Assembly: GCF_008042035.1 (NCBI RefSeq)
Contig: NZ_RDBL01000002.1
Span: forward strand, 1-53,394
DNA length: 53,394 bases
From: Streptomyces sp. col6
GTDB lineage: Bacteria > Actinomycetota > Actinomycetes > Streptomycetales > Streptomycetaceae
Direction: 5' to 3'
A program made the position numbers and the translations under genes. This document shows, one piece after another, positions 1-12,200 of the stretch. The number at the start of each line of letters is the position of its first letter. Position 1 is the stretch's first letter. The notes under the pieces are model-generated. The model was not told the DNA's origin. It worked only from the letters and a program-made list of their open reading frames with translations, and made no database searches.

Positions 1-65
1 GGACAACGGGGGTTTCGGGGGGGGGCAGCTCAGGAGTCACAGCCACAGAGGTCGAGGAGGACCCC

Positions 66-1106
66 ATGAAGGCAGTCCAGTACCGCGAGATCGGCGCCGC
101 ACCCGAGGTCGTCACCGTGCCCGACCCCGAACCGGGCCCCGGACAGGTCCTGCTCAAGGTCACGGCGGCGGGCGTCTGCCACTCCGACATCGCCGTAATG
201 AGCTGGCCCGCGGACCAGTTCCCGTACCCGCTGCCGCTCACCCTCGGCCACGAGGGCGTAGGCACGATCGCCGCGCTCGGAGACGGCGTCAGCGGCCTGG
301 AGACCGGCCAGTCCGTCGCCGTCTACGGCCCCTGGGGCTGCGGCACCTGCATCAAGTGCGCCGAGGGCAAGGAGAACTACTGCCTGCGCGCCGCGGAGCT
401 GGGCATCAACCCGCCCGGCCTCGGTTCGCCCGGCGCCATGGCCGAGTACATGATCGTCGACGACCCGCGCCACCTGGTGCCCATCGGCGACCTCGACCCG
501 GTACGGACCGTGCCGCTCACCGACGCCGGCCTCACCCCGTACCACGCCATCAAGCGCTCCCTGCCGAAGCTGGTGCCCGGGGCCACCGCCGTCGTCATCG
601 GCACCGGCGGTCTCGGCCACGTGGCCATCCAGCTGCTGCGCGCCCTCACGTCGGCCCGCGTCATCGCCCTCGACGTCAGCGAGGACAAGCTCGCCCTCGC
701 CCGCACGGTCGGCGCCCACGAGGCCGTCCTGTCGGACGAGCACGCGGCGGACCGCATCCGCGAACTGACGGGCGGCATCGGCGCCCAGGTCGTCCTGGAC
801 TTCGTCGGGGCCCAGCCGACCGTCGCCACGGCGGGCGCGGCCGCCGCCATCGACTCGGACGTCACCATCGTCGGCATCGGCGGAGGAGCGCTGCCCGTCG
901 GCTTCGGCGTCCTGCCGTTCAACACGACGGTCACCGCCCCGTACTGGGGCTCGCGCTCCGAACTGGCCGAGGTGCTCGACCTCGCCCACGCCGGCGCCGT
1001 GGACGTCCACGTCGAGACCTACACGCTGGACGAGGCACCGCTCGCCTACGAGCGCCTGCACGCCGGCAAGATCAACGGCCGGGCCGTCATCCTCCCGCAG
1101 AGCTGA
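66..1106 (+). CDS. Zinc-dependent alcohol dehydrogenase, NAD(P)-dependent (MDR family)
   Basis: A 346-aa medium-chain dehydrogenase/reductase that should oxidise an alcohol or reduce an aldehyde with a nicotinamide cofactor in the cytoplasm. Visible signatures: catalytic-zinc residues C38 and H62-E63 (GHEGVG), a structural-zinc lobe with C92, C95, C98 and C106 in the usual 2-2-7 spacing, and a Rossmann turn GTGGLGH at about 179-185 followed by an acidic residue (D203) that favours NAD over NADP. Length is normal for the family. The ATG at 66 follows a strong GAGGAGG ribosome site. It stands alone, facing the minus-strand NUDIX gene, from which it is separated by a strong hairpin. Substrate cannot be read from sequence. 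Confidence 0.9.
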   Translation: MKAVQYREIGAAPEVVTVPDPEPGPGQVLLKVTAAGVCHSDIAVMSWPADQFPYPLPLTLGHEGVGTIAALGDGVSGLETGQSVAVYGPWGCGTCIKCAEGKENYCLRAAELGINPPGLGSPGAMAEYMIVDDPRHLVPIGDLDPVRTVPLTDAGLTPYHAIKRSLPKLVPGATAVVIGTGGLGHVAIQLLRALTSARVIALDVSEDKLALARTVGAHEAVLSDEHAADRIRELTGGIGAQVVLDFVGAQPTVATAGAAAAIDSDVTIVGIGGGALPVGFGVLPFNTTVTAPYWGSRSELAEVLDLAHAGAVDVHVETYTLDEAPLAYERLHAGKINGRAVILPQS

Positions 1107-1127
1107 CCCGCCACGAGCCTCCGTGGC

Positions 1128-1164
1128 CGCCGCGGGCCGCCGCACGCTGCGGCGGCCCGCGGCG
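1128..1164. terminator. Hairpin terminator between convergent genes
   Basis: A 17-bp perfectly paired GC stem (1128-1144 with 1148-1164) and a 3-nt loop lie between the convergent alcohol dehydrogenase and NUDIX genes. No U-tract, as is usual in Streptomyces; it could serve both strands. Confidence 0.7.
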
Positions 1165-1175
1165 CCGTGTCCGGC

Positions 1176-1667
1176 TCAGTCGCCGCCCTCCGCCAGATGC
1201 TCGCGCAGCCGGTCCAGGAAGACGCGCTGGCCCTTGACCAGCCGCTCGGCCGCCGCCTCCGGCGTGCACCAGGCGAACCGGTCCATCTCCGGGAACTCCC
1301 GCCGCTCCCCGGATCCGCGCGGCCACTCCATAGTGAACGTACCGGGCACCGCGCTCGCCGGGTCGATGTCGCCCTCCAGCGCCCACACGGTCACCGTCTT
1401 CCCGCTGGGCTGACGGGCCTCGCCGAGCGCCACCCATGCACTCTCCGGCGGCGGGTGGCCGAACTCCTCCTCGAACTCCCGCCGCGCCGCCGCCCCGGGC
1501 TCCTCGTCCGGCTCGTACTCGCCCTTGGGCACCGACCACGCGGCCTCCTCGCGGCCCGTCCAGAACGGACCACCCATATGGCCGATGAGCACTTCGAGCC
1601 CGTGCCCGGCACCGGTGCGGAACAGCAGGAGCCCGGCGCTGCGGCGGGGGTTCTTCCTGGCGGTCAT
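1176..1667 (-). CDS. NUDIX hydrolase
   Basis: A 163-aa protein that should hydrolyse a nucleoside diphosphate linked to another moiety, using Mg2+. The Nudix box runs from G49 to G70 and keeps all key positions: G, then E five residues later, then REFEEEFG. Around the box the start (RRSAGLLLFR), a WSVPKGEYEPDEE stretch and a central VWALEGD motif resemble the actinobacterial NUDIX proteins of the Ap4A/predicted NTP pyrophosphohydrolase type, but the substrate is not determinable. It lies 28 nt downstream of dhaM on the same strand, so it may be co-transcribed with the dha operon, although a functional link is not evident. Confidence 0.88.
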   Translation of the reverse strand: MTARKNPRRSAGLLLFRTGAGHGLEVLIGHMGGPFWTGREEAAWSVPKGEYEPDEEPGAAARREFEEEFGHPPPESAWVALGEARQPSGKTVTVWALEGDIDPASAVPGTFTMEWPRGSGERREFPEMDRFAWCTPEAAAERLVKGQRVFLDRLREHLAEGGD

Positions 1668-1695
1668 ACAGTCAAGTGTGCGCGGCGCCCGGCCG

Positions 1696-2106
1696 CTACG
1701 CCTTGCGGTAGTCGTACGCCTCCGAAGCCGCCGCCTCCACCGCGTCGAGATCGCCGCCCGCCGACGCCGTGACCACCGCGGCCACCGCGCCCTCCACGAA
1801 CGGGGCGTCCACCAGCCGCGCCCCGGCGGGGAGTTCGTCCCCCTCGGCGAGCATCGCCTTGACCGTGAGCACCGCGGACCCGAGGTCGACGAGCACGGCG
1901 ACTCCCGCCCCGGCGTCCACCGACCGGGCGGCCTCGGCGATCAGCTCCGTACTCGTCCCGAGCCCGCCCGCCTGCGTGCCGCCCGCCGCGGCCACCGGAG
2001 CCGTCGCCCCTCCCGCCGCCAGCCCCCGGGCCAGCTCCGCCACGGACTCGGCCACCGGCCCGCTGTGCGAGACCAGCACGATGCCCACCTGCGCGTCCGT
2101 GTTCAC
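1696..2106 (-). CDS. dhaM: Dihydroxyacetone kinase phosphotransfer subunit DhaM (single EIIA-man-like domain)
   Basis: A 136-aa EIIA-mannose-like domain. It accepts phosphate from HPr of the PTS on its active histidine, H14 in VSHSG, and passes it to the ADP held on DhaL. The GTSTELI and VLVDLGSAVLT segments fit the family. Unlike the three-domain E. coli DhaM, it lacks fused HPr and EI domains, so it must use the general PTS proteins. The GTG start overlaps the dhaL stop (GTGA), so translation is coupled. Last gene of dhaK-dhaL-dhaM. Confidence 0.92.
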   Translation of the reverse strand: MNTDAQVGIVLVSHSGPVAESVAELARGLAAGGATAPVAAAGGTQAGGLGTSTELIAEAARSVDAGAGVAVLVDLGSAVLTVKAMLAEGDELPAGARLVDAPFVEGAVAAVVTASAGGDLDAVEAAASEAYDYRKA

Positions 2107-2717
2107 GCTTCGCCCCCGGCCGTCTCCTCGGTGCCCGCCAGCGCGGCGATCAGCAGTGCGGACGATGTGGCCCCCGGGTCCTGGTGCCCGATGCTCCGCT
2201 CGCCCAGATAGCTCGCCCTGCCCTTGCGCGCCTGAAGCGGCACGGTCGCCTCCGCCCCGGCCCGCGCCGCGTCCCGGCCCGCCGCGAAGGAGGTCCCGAG
2301 CGCGTCGACGGCGGGCAGCAGCGCGTCGAGCATCGTCTTGTCACCGGCCTGCGCCCCGCCCAGCTGGGCCACGGCCGCGACGCCCTCACCGAGCGCCCGC
2401 GCCAGGTCGGCGGGGGACACGGCGGGGGCGTCGCCCAGTGCCTTGCCCGTACGCCGCAGCAACGTCCCGTACAACGGGCCCGAGGCACCGCCGACCGTCG
2501 AGATCAGCTGCCGTCCGGCCAGCATCAGCACGGCCCCCGGGGTCTGCGGCGACTCCTTCGCCAGGGCCGCCGACACCGCGGCGAACCCGCGCTGGAGGTT
2601 GCTGCCGTGATCGGCGTCCCCGATCGCTGAGTCCAGTTCGGTCAGGTACGCCGCGTCGCGGTCGACGAGACCGGCGGCCGCGGTCATCCAGCGGTGGAAG
2701 AAATCGGCGTCGAGCAC
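2103..2717 (-). CDS. dhaL: Dihydroxyacetone kinase ADP-binding subunit DhaL
   Basis: A 204-aa subunit that carries a tightly bound ADP, which DhaM rephosphorylates and which then phosphorylates dihydroxyacetone held by DhaK. The Mg2+-binding aspartates are seen as D29, D34 and D36 in the motif LDSAIGDADHG. A later run GGASGPLYGTLL also matches the nucleotide-binding loops. I chose the GTG at 2717, which has an AGGAG site six bases upstream and gives the family's normal N-terminus (LDADFFHRW). The longer open frame to 2819 overlaps dhaK and looks like a chance extension. Confidence 0.92.
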   Translation of the reverse strand: MLDADFFHRWMTAAAGLVDRDAAYLTELDSAIGDADHGSNLQRGFAAVSAALAKESPQTPGAVLMLAGRQLISTVGGASGPLYGTLLRRTGKALGDAPAVSPADLARALGEGVAAVAQLGGAQAGDKTMLDALLPAVDALGTSFAAGRDAARAGAEATVPLQARKGRASYLGERSIGHQDPGATSSALLIAALAGTEETAGGEA

Positions 2718-2743
2718 ATGATCTCCTAGGTCCGTCACGCGGA

Positions 2744-3736
2744 TCAGCGTCCCCAGCGCAGCGCCGGTGTCTCGACCGGCGCGTCCCACAGCCGTACCAG
2801 CTCCTCGTCCACCTGGCACAGCGTCACCGAGCAGCCCGCCATGTCCAGCGAGGTCACATAGTTGCCCACGAGCGTACGGGCCACCACCACACCCCGCTCC
2901 CGCAGGACCCGGTGCACCTCGCCGCCGAACCCGTACAGCTCCAGCAGCGGGGTCGCACCCATGCCGTTGACCAGGGCGAGCACCGGTCCGTCGGGGCGCA
3001 GGTCGTCCAGAACCGCGTTCACGGCGAAGTCCGCGATCTCCCGCGAGGTCATCATCGCCCGCCGCTCACGGCCGGGTTCGCCGTGGATGCCGATGCCGAG
3101 TTCGAGTTCGCCGGCGGGCAGGTCGAAGGTGGGGGAGCCCTTCGCGGGGGTGGTGACGGAGCTGAGGGCCACGCCGAAGCTGCGCGAGGACTCGTTCACC
3201 CGGCGGGCGATGGCGGCGACCCGGTCGAGCGGGGCGCCCTCGCCGGCCGCCGCGCCCGCGATCTTCTCGACGAACAGGGTGGCGCCCGTGCCCCGGCGCC
3301 CGGCGGTGTAGAGGCTGTCGGTCACCGCGATGTCGTCGTCGACGAGCACCTGCTCGATCCGCAGCCCCTCCTCGTCGGCGAGCTCGGCGGCCATCTCGAA
3401 GTTGAGGACGTCCCCGGTGTAGTTCTTGACCACGAACAGCACGCCCTCGCCGCTGTCCACGGCGGCCGCCGCCCGCACCATCTGGTCGGGCACCGGCGAG
3501 GTGAACACCTCGCCCGGACACGCCGCCGACAGCATCCCGGGGCCGACGAACCCGGCGTGCAGCGGCTCGTGCCCCGAGCCCCCGCCGGAGACCAGGGCCA
3601 CCTGGCCCGCCACGGGCGCGTCCCGGCGGACGACGACCCGGTTCTCCACGTCCACGGTCAGCTCGGGATGCGACGCGGCCAACCCGCGCAACGCGTCGGC
3701 CACCACGGTTTCGGGGACGTTGATCAGCATGCGCAA
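2744..3736 (-). CDS. dhaK: Dihydroxyacetone kinase substrate-binding subunit DhaK
   Basis: A 330-aa subunit that binds dihydroxyacetone covalently as a hemiaminal. The covalent histidine falls at residue 218 (GIHGEPGR) if the TTG at 3736 is used, the same number as in E. coli DhaK; that, the N-terminus (RMLINVPET) and a GGGAG site six bases upstream support the TTG over the ATG at 3730. Other motifs: GGGSGHEP, CPGEVFTSP, KNYTGDVLNFE and DSLYTAGRRG. First gene of the PTS-linked dha operon, which feeds dihydroxyacetone into glycolysis as its phosphate. No glycerol dehydrogenase or DhaR-type activator is next to it. Confidence 0.93.
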   Translation of the reverse strand: MRMLINVPETVVADALRGLAASHPELTVDVENRVVVRRDAPVAGQVALVSGGGSGHEPLHAGFVGPGMLSAACPGEVFTSPVPDQMVRAAAAVDSGEGVLFVVKNYTGDVLNFEMAAELADEEGLRIEQVLVDDDIAVTDSLYTAGRRGTGATLFVEKIAGAAAGEGAPLDRVAAIARRVNESSRSFGVALSSVTTPAKGSPTFDLPAGELELGIGIHGEPGRERRAMMTSREIADFAVNAVLDDLRPDGPVLALVNGMGATPLLELYGFGGEVHRVLRERGVVVARTLVGNYVTSLDMAGCSVTLCQVDEELVRLWDAPVETPALRWGR

Positions 3737-3883
3737 CGGAATCTCCCAGGAGAGCTGTCGGACCCGGACGGCGTGAACCGTTCCCACCGTAGGCGGTGAT
3801 CACGCCGCTGCGAAGACGGCGGGGCTACGCTGTCGCCGTCCGCCGCAGCCCGCAGTCCCTCCCGCATGAACAGGTGATCGGAT

Positions 3884-4429
3884 TTGCTGTACATCGCACT
3901 GCTCCGAGGTCTGAACGTGCCGGGCCGCTCCGTGAAGATGGAGCGCCTGCGCGGTCTCTTCACCGAGCTGGGACTGGCGTCGGTACGCAGCTACATCCAG
4001 AGCGGCAATGTCTTCTTCGAGTCCGACGAGACGGACCGGCCGGCGCTCGCCGCCCGCATCGGGGACCACCTGGCGCAGGCGCTCGGGTACGACGTCGCGG
4101 TGTGCCTGCGTACGGTCCCCGAGCTGGAGGCGCTGATCGCACGCGACCCGTTCAAGGACGTCACGGTCACCGACGACATCCGCCAGTGCGTCGTGTTCAC
4201 GACCGAGCGCATCGACCCGGACCTGGCGCTGCCGATGCTCTCCCCGAAGAAGGACATGGAGATCATCGGCGCGGCCGACCACGAGGCCTTCGTCGTCTGG
4301 CACCTGATCAACGGCAGGCCGCCGGCCGCCAAGGGCTTCCAGGAAAGCGTCCTCGGCCGGGACGCGACGACCCGCTTCTTCCACACCGTGGCGAAGATCC
4401 TCGCCGCCGCCAGGAAGGGCGCGGCCTGA
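3884..4429 (+). CDS. DUF1697 family protein
   Basis: A 181-aa protein beginning LYIALLRGLNVPGRSVKM, with the RSYIQSGNVFFES segment that is diagnostic of the DUF1697 family. The biochemical function is unknown. The start is a TTG preceded by an AGGTGAT-like site; no closer ATG matches the family N-terminus. It is divergent from dhaK (147 nt between starts) and ends 12 nt from the convergent HTH-TOBE gene. Confidence 0.85.
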   Translation: MLYIALLRGLNVPGRSVKMERLRGLFTELGLASVRSYIQSGNVFFESDETDRPALAARIGDHLAQALGYDVAVCLRTVPELEALIARDPFKDVTVTDDIRQCVVFTTERIDPDLALPMLSPKKDMEIIGAADHEAFVVWHLINGRPPAAKGFQESVLGRDATTRFFHTVAKILAAARKGAA

Positions 4430-4441
4430 CCCGCCGCCCCG

Positions 4442-4837
4442 TCAGGCGCGGTCGATGTGCACGCTGGTCGACTTCACCCGGGCGGTGGCCTGCACGCCGA
4501 CCTCCAGGCCCAGTTCCTCGACCGCCTCCCGGGTCAGCAGGGAGACCAGCCGGTGCGGGCCCGCCTGGATCTCGACCTGCGCGGCCACATCGCCGAGCTT
4601 CACGGCGGTGACGATGCCCGCGAACGCGTTGCGCGCGGAGGTGTACGACACCTCTTCGTCACCCGCGCCGTTCTGCGCGACCTCCACCGAGAACGCCGCC
4701 AGATCGCGGCCGTCGATGAGGCGGCGGCCGCCCTCGTCGCGGTGGGTCGCGACGCGCCCCGCGTCGGCCCAGCGCCGGGCCGTGTCGGGGCTGACGCCCA
4801 GGAGCCGGGCCGCCTGCCCGATCGTGTAGGACTGCAT
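4442..4837 (-). CDS. MerR-type HTH protein with C-terminal TOBE/Mop (molybdate-binding) domain
   Basis: A 131-aa protein with two parts. Residues about 3-50 are an excisionase/MerR-like winged helix (YTIGQAARLLGVSPDTARRW, then RRLIDGRDLAAF). Residues about 65-130 form a molbindin-like TOBE domain (SARNAFAGIV, GDVAAQVEIQAG, LGLEVGV, KSTSVHI). Known TOBE/Mop domains bind molybdate or tungstate, so this could be a small oxyanion-responsive DNA-binding protein or a molybdate buffer. No mod transport genes are adjacent. I chose the ATG at 4837 because the HTH begins right there; an upstream extension to 4879 is possible. It is divergent from the MFS gene and might regulate it (inference only). Confidence 0.83.
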   Translation of the reverse strand: MQSYTIGQAARLLGVSPDTARRWADAGRVATHRDEGGRRLIDGRDLAAFSVEVAQNGAGDEEVSYTSARNAFAGIVTAVKLGDVAAQVEIQAGPHRLVSLLTREAVEELGLEVGVQATARVKSTSVHIDRA

Positions 4838-4935
4838 GCGCCGTACCCTAACCGGCCCCGCCCCCGCGCCGTCCCGCACGGCCGGGTGGACCAGCCGGGA
4901 TGAGGAATCACGGTGTGGGTCCTAGGGTGCCAACC

Positions 4936-6441
4936 ATGGCAGACAGCGCGGCGGACCGGGGTCCTGCGGGACGGGACGCGGACCCGGGGTCCGGGCACGA
5001 CACGCCCGACCCGCGACGGTGGCAGGCGCTCGCCGTCTGCCTCGTCGCGGGCTTCATGACCCTCCTGGACGTCTCGATCGTCAACGTCGCACTGCCCTCC
5101 ATCAAGGAAGGACTGCACACCCCCGAGTCCGACCTGCAATGGGTCCTGTCCGGCTACGCCCTGGCCTTCGGCCTGTTCCTCATCCCGGCCGGAAGGCTCG
5201 GCGACGCACGCGGCCGGCGCGCCGTGTTCATGGCGGGACTCACGCTCTTCACGCTGTCATCCGCCGCCTGCGGAGCCGCCCAGTCCAGCCTCTGGCTGGT
5301 GATCGCCCGACTGGTCCAGGGGCTGGCCGGCGGCATGGTCTCCCCGCAGATCTCCGCGCTCATCCAGCAGATGTTCCAGGGCCGGGAACGCGGGCGCGCC
5401 TTCGGCATGTTCGGCACGGTGGTCGGCATCTCCACCGCCGTCGGCCCGCTGCTCGGCGGTCTGCTGATCCAGGCGGCCGGGGCGGAGGAGGGCTGGCGCT
5501 GGGTCTTCTACGTCAACCTGCCGCTGGGACTCGTCTGCCTCCTGCTGGCCCGCCGCCTGCTGCCCGACACCCCGTCGGCCGGCGCGGTCCGGCTGCGGGA
5601 CCTCGACCCGCTGGGCGTACTGCTCCTGGGCACCGGAGTCCTGGCCCTGCTGCTGCCCTTCGTCCAGTCCCGCCAGTGGCCCGGCAACGACAAATGGCTG
5701 CTGCTGATCCTGGCCGTCGCGCTGCTCGCCGCATTCGTCGGCTGGGAGGCCCGGTGCGGCCGCCGCGGCACCCAGCCCGTCGTCGACCTCCGGCTCTTCA
5801 CCGTGCGCTCCTACTGGCTGGGCTGCCTGCTGATCCTGCTGTACTTCGCGGGATTCACCTCGATCTTCTTCATCACCACGCTCTACCTCCAGAGCGGCCT
5901 GCACTACACCGCCCTCCAGGCCGGCCTGGCGATCACCCCGTTCGCCCTGGGCTCCGCCGTCGCCGCGAGCCCCGGCGGCCGGCTCGTCGGCCGCTTCGGC
6001 CGTCCCCTCGTCGTCGTCGGACTGGCCGCCGTCGCCCTCGGGCTCGGGGCCACCGCGCTCGCCGTCCACCTGGTGCCGGGCCGGGGCGCCGGCTGGGCGA
6101 TGGCGGCCCCGCTGCTGTTCGCGGGGCTCGGCAGCGGCCTGGTCATCGCCCCCAACCAGACCCTGACCCTCTCCGAGGTGCCGGTGGCCACCGCGGGCAG
6201 CGCCGGCGGCACCCTGCAGACCGGTCAGCGCGTCGGTTCCGCGATCGGGATCGCCGCCGTCGGTGCGGTGTTCTTCGCCCAGGTCGGCGGCGACGGCTGG
6301 TCCGACGCGTACGACCACGGGCTCGTCGTCTCCGTCGCCTTCGTCGTCGCCGCCCTGCTCGTCGCGCTCGCCGACGTGGGCGGCGCCCGCCGGGGCAGAA
6401 GCCGTACACAGCACTCCGCACCACCCGCAGCCGCCTCGTAG
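4936..6441 (+). CDS. MFS drug-efflux transporter, DHA2 (EmrB/QacA-like, 14 TM)
   Basis: A 501-aa integral membrane protein of the 14-helix drug:H+ antiporter family. The signature regions are present: motif D1 (LDVSIVNVALPSI) in helix 1, motif A (GRLGDARGRRAVF) between helices 2 and 3, and the helix-5 antiporter motif C region (GTVVGISTAVGPLLGGLL). The ATG at 4936, behind AGGG, is chosen over 4900. The next gene starts 10 nt after the stop, so the exporter and the hydroquinone-reductase-like enzyme form an operon, suggesting handling of quinone-like or electrophilic compounds. Substrate unknown. Confidence 0.9.
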   Translation: MADSAADRGPAGRDADPGSGHDTPDPRRWQALAVCLVAGFMTLLDVSIVNVALPSIKEGLHTPESDLQWVLSGYALAFGLFLIPAGRLGDARGRRAVFMAGLTLFTLSSAACGAAQSSLWLVIARLVQGLAGGMVSPQISALIQQMFQGRERGRAFGMFGTVVGISTAVGPLLGGLLIQAAGAEEGWRWVFYVNLPLGLVCLLLARRLLPDTPSAGAVRLRDLDPLGVLLLGTGVLALLLPFVQSRQWPGNDKWLLLILAVALLAAFVGWEARCGRRGTQPVVDLRLFTVRSYWLGCLLILLYFAGFTSIFFITTLYLQSGLHYTALQAGLAITPFALGSAVAASPGGRLVGRFGRPLVVVGLAAVALGLGATALAVHLVPGRGAGWAMAAPLLFAGLGSGLVIAPNQTLTLSEVPVATAGSAGGTLQTGQRVGSAIGIAAVGAVFFAQVGGDGWSDAYDHGLVVSVAFVVAALLVALADVGGARRGRSRTQHSAPPAAAS

Positions 6442-6451
6442 GGAGAACGCG

Positions 6452-9797
<3,346 letters not shown>

Positions 9798-9810
9798 CCT
9801 GACGCGCACC

Positions 9811-9848
9811 CGACGCCCCGGCACGGCCTCCGCCGCGCCGGGGCGTCG
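9811..9848 (+). terminator. Hairpin terminator after isocitrate dehydrogenase
   Basis: A 12-bp perfect stem (9811-9822 with 9837-9848) and a 14-nt loop begin 14 nt after the idh stop. Confidence 0.7.
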
Positions 9849-9971
9849 CCGTGTCCCTCACCCCCCTGATGGGTGAATGTCGCGGCCCGGCGGGTGCCGG
9901 GCCCGGCTACGGGGCCGCTTCGCTGCTTTGCTGCATCCGGTAACACGGCTGACAAGCGAAGGAGCCGCCCC

Positions 9972-11702
9972 GTGACGACGACGGGCACAGCAGGTACGGC
10001 GGAGGACGAGGAGGCGTACGCCAACGAGCTACCGGTGCGCAGCAGGGAGCGCGGCAACGTCGTCATCCGGTGGGCGACCACCACCGATCACAAGACGATC
10101 GGCACGCTCTACCTGGTCACCTCGTTCGCGTTCTTCCTCTTCGGCGGTCTGCTCGCGCTCTTCATGCGCGCCGAACTGGCCAGGCCCGGCATGCAGATCA
10201 TGTCGAACGAGCAGTTCAACCAGGCGTTCACGATGCACGGTACGATCATGCTGCTGATGTTCGCGACGCCGCTGTTCGCCGGCTTCACGAACTGGATCAT
10301 GCCGCTGCAGATCGGTGCGCCCGATGTGGCGTTCCCGCGGTTGAACATGTTCGCGTACTGGCTGTACCTCTTCGGCTCGCTCATCGCGGTGGCCGGCTTC
10401 CTCACCCCGAACGGCGCCGCCGACTTCGGCTGGTTCGCCTACTCGCCGCTGACCGACGTGGTCCGCTCGCCCGGTGTCGGCGGTGACCTGTGGATCATGG
10501 GTCTGGCCTTCTCCGGCTTCGGCACGATTCTCGGTTCGGTCAACTTCGTCACCACGATCATCTGCATGCGCGCCCCCGGCATGACGATGTTCCGCATGCC
10601 GATCTTCGTCTGGAACGTCCTGCTGACCGCCGTGCTGGTGCTGCTGGCGTTCCCGGTGCTCGCCGGCGCACTCCTGGCGCTGGAGGCGGACCGCAAGTTC
10701 GGTGCCCATGTCTTCGACGCGGCCAACGGCGGCGCGCTGCTCTGGCAGCACCTCTTCTGGTTCTTCGGGCATCCGGAGGTGTACATCATCGCCCTGCCGT
10801 TCTTCGGCATCGTCACCGAGATCATCCCGGTGTTCAGCCGCAAGCCGATCTTCGGCTACATCGGCCTGGTGGGCGCGACGACCGCCATCGCCGGGCTCTC
10901 GATCACGGTGTGGGCCCACCACATGTACGTCACCGGCGGCGTGCTGCTGCCGTTCTTCTCGTTCATGACGTTCCTCATCGCGGTGCCCACCGGGGTGAAG
11001 TTCTTCAACTGGATCGGCACGATGTGGAAGGGCTCCTTGTCCTTCGAGACACCGATGCTCTGGTCCGTCGGCTTCCTCGTCACGTTCCTCTTCGGCGGCC
11101 TGACCGGGGTGATCCTGGCCTCCCCGCCCCTCGACTTCCACGTCTCGGACTCGTACTTCGTGGTCGCGCACTTCCACTACGTCGTCTTCGGCACGGTGGT
11201 GTTCGCGATGTTCGCCGGGTTCCACTTCTGGTGGCCGAAGTTCACCGGCAAGATGCTGGACGAGCGGCTGGGCAAGATGACCTTCTGGACGCTGTTCGTG
11301 GGCTTCCACGGCACGTTCCTGGTGCAGCACTGGCTGGGCGCGGAGGGCATGCCGCGGCGTTACGCGGACTATCTCGCCGCGGACGGCTTCACGGCGCTGA
11401 ACACGATCTCGTCGATCTCCTCGTTCCTGCTCGGCCTGTCGATGCTGCCGTTCCTGTACAACGTGTGGAAGACCGCGAAGTACGGCAAGAAGATCGAGGT
11501 CGACGACCCGTGGGGCTACGGCCGCTCGCTGGAGTGGGCGACCTCCTGCCCGCCGCCGCGGCACAACTTCGTCACCCTGCCCCGTATCCGCTCCGAATCC
11601 CCGGCGTTCGACCTGCACCACCCCGCCGTACGGGAGCTGGAGGAGGCCGCGACCCGGCCCCACACCTCCGCGACGGTGGCGCCGGGGGACAAGCAGGCGT
11701 GA
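9972..11702 (+). CDS. ctaD: Cytochrome c oxidase subunit I (stand-alone ctaD copy)
   Basis: A 576-aa, 12-helix heme-copper oxidase catalytic subunit. Ligands are visible: heme a histidine H89 (TMHGT), CuB histidine H267 and its cross-linked Y271 in GHPEVYI, H316-H317 in WAHHMY, and H400/H402 in VVAHFHYVV. The glutamate of HPEVY marks a type-A proton channel. The GTG at 9972 has AAGGAG seven bases upstream. No ctaC, ctaE or qcr genes are adjacent, so this is probably an additional copy that needs subunits encoded elsewhere. It overlaps the next small gene (GTGA) and is followed by a type II NADH dehydrogenase. Confidence 0.95.
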   Translation: MTTTGTAGTAEDEEAYANELPVRSRERGNVVIRWATTTDHKTIGTLYLVTSFAFFLFGGLLALFMRAELARPGMQIMSNEQFNQAFTMHGTIMLLMFATPLFAGFTNWIMPLQIGAPDVAFPRLNMFAYWLYLFGSLIAVAGFLTPNGAADFGWFAYSPLTDVVRSPGVGGDLWIMGLAFSGFGTILGSVNFVTTIICMRAPGMTMFRMPIFVWNVLLTAVLVLLAFPVLAGALLALEADRKFGAHVFDAANGGALLWQHLFWFFGHPEVYIIALPFFGIVTEIIPVFSRKPIFGYIGLVGATTAIAGLSITVWAHHMYVTGGVLLPFFSFMTFLIAVPTGVKFFNWIGTMWKGSLSFETPMLWSVGFLVTFLFGGLTGVILASPPLDFHVSDSYFVVAHFHYVVFGTVVFAMFAGFHFWWPKFTGKMLDERLGKMTFWTLFVGFHGTFLVQHWLGAEGMPRRYADYLAADGFTALNTISSISSFLLGLSMLPFLYNVWKTAKYGKKIEVDDPWGYGRSLEWATSCPPPRHNFVTLPRIRSESPAFDLHHPAVRELEEAATRPHTSATVAPGDKQA

Positions 11703-12067
11703 GCGGCGAGGAGAGGCGGGCGGCGGGCGGACCGGACACCGAGAGCGCCCGCGGGCTGGCCCAGATGGAGGGATACCTGCTGTGGAACGCCGAGGTCGAG
11801 CAGGCGCACCGGCTCGCCCGCCGCTTCACCGACCAGCTGCCCTGGCTCACGACCGCCCAGCGCGAGGACGTCGAGCGGGTCTACAGCGCGGAGCGCACCG
11901 CCGAGTCCCGGGCGATGTTGGTGCGGATCTCCGCCCGCGCCCTGCAACTGCGCGGTGAGTACACCGAGCGCTACCGCAGGCTCCGCGCCCGCTGCGTCGC
12001 CGCAGCCGTGCTCTGCGCGGGCGCGGCGGGCGGCGCCTGCGGTGTGCTGGGCTATCTGGCCCGATGA
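11699..12067 (+). CDS. Small hypothetical protein with one C-terminal membrane helix, coupled to ctaD
   Basis: A 122-aa protein I do not recognise. Residues 1-95 are charged and mostly helical, with many Arg and Glu residues ([19 protein letters not shown]), and residues about 98-118 are one hydrophobic helix rich in Ala, Gly and Cys. The GTG start overlaps the ctaD stop by four bases, so translation is coupled. A tail-anchored oxidase accessory or assembly protein is plausible from position alone; nothing in the sequence proves it. Confidence 0.7.
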   Translation: MSGEERRAAGGPDTESARGLAQMEGYLLWNAEVEQAHRLARRFTDQLPWLTTAQREDVERVYSAERTAESRAMLVRISARALQLRGEYTERYRRLRARCVAAAVLCAGAAGGACGVLGYLAR

Positions 12068-12200
12068 CGCGCGGCGGTCGTCCGTTCTGCCGTCCCAGCA
12101 GGCGCACTCGCACCCCGGTCGTGAAGATGAGAGGTGACGGGCGCGTGTGACGGGGCAGGCGAACGGACGACCGTGCAGACCCCCAGAAGGGACGATCACT

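Noticed and set aside
30..1145. Long minus-strand open frame antisense to the alcohol dehydrogenase
   Set aside because: High-GC shadow frame with a low-complexity, Gly/Arg/Asp/Val-rich translation and no family motifs; the plus-strand enzyme explains the region.
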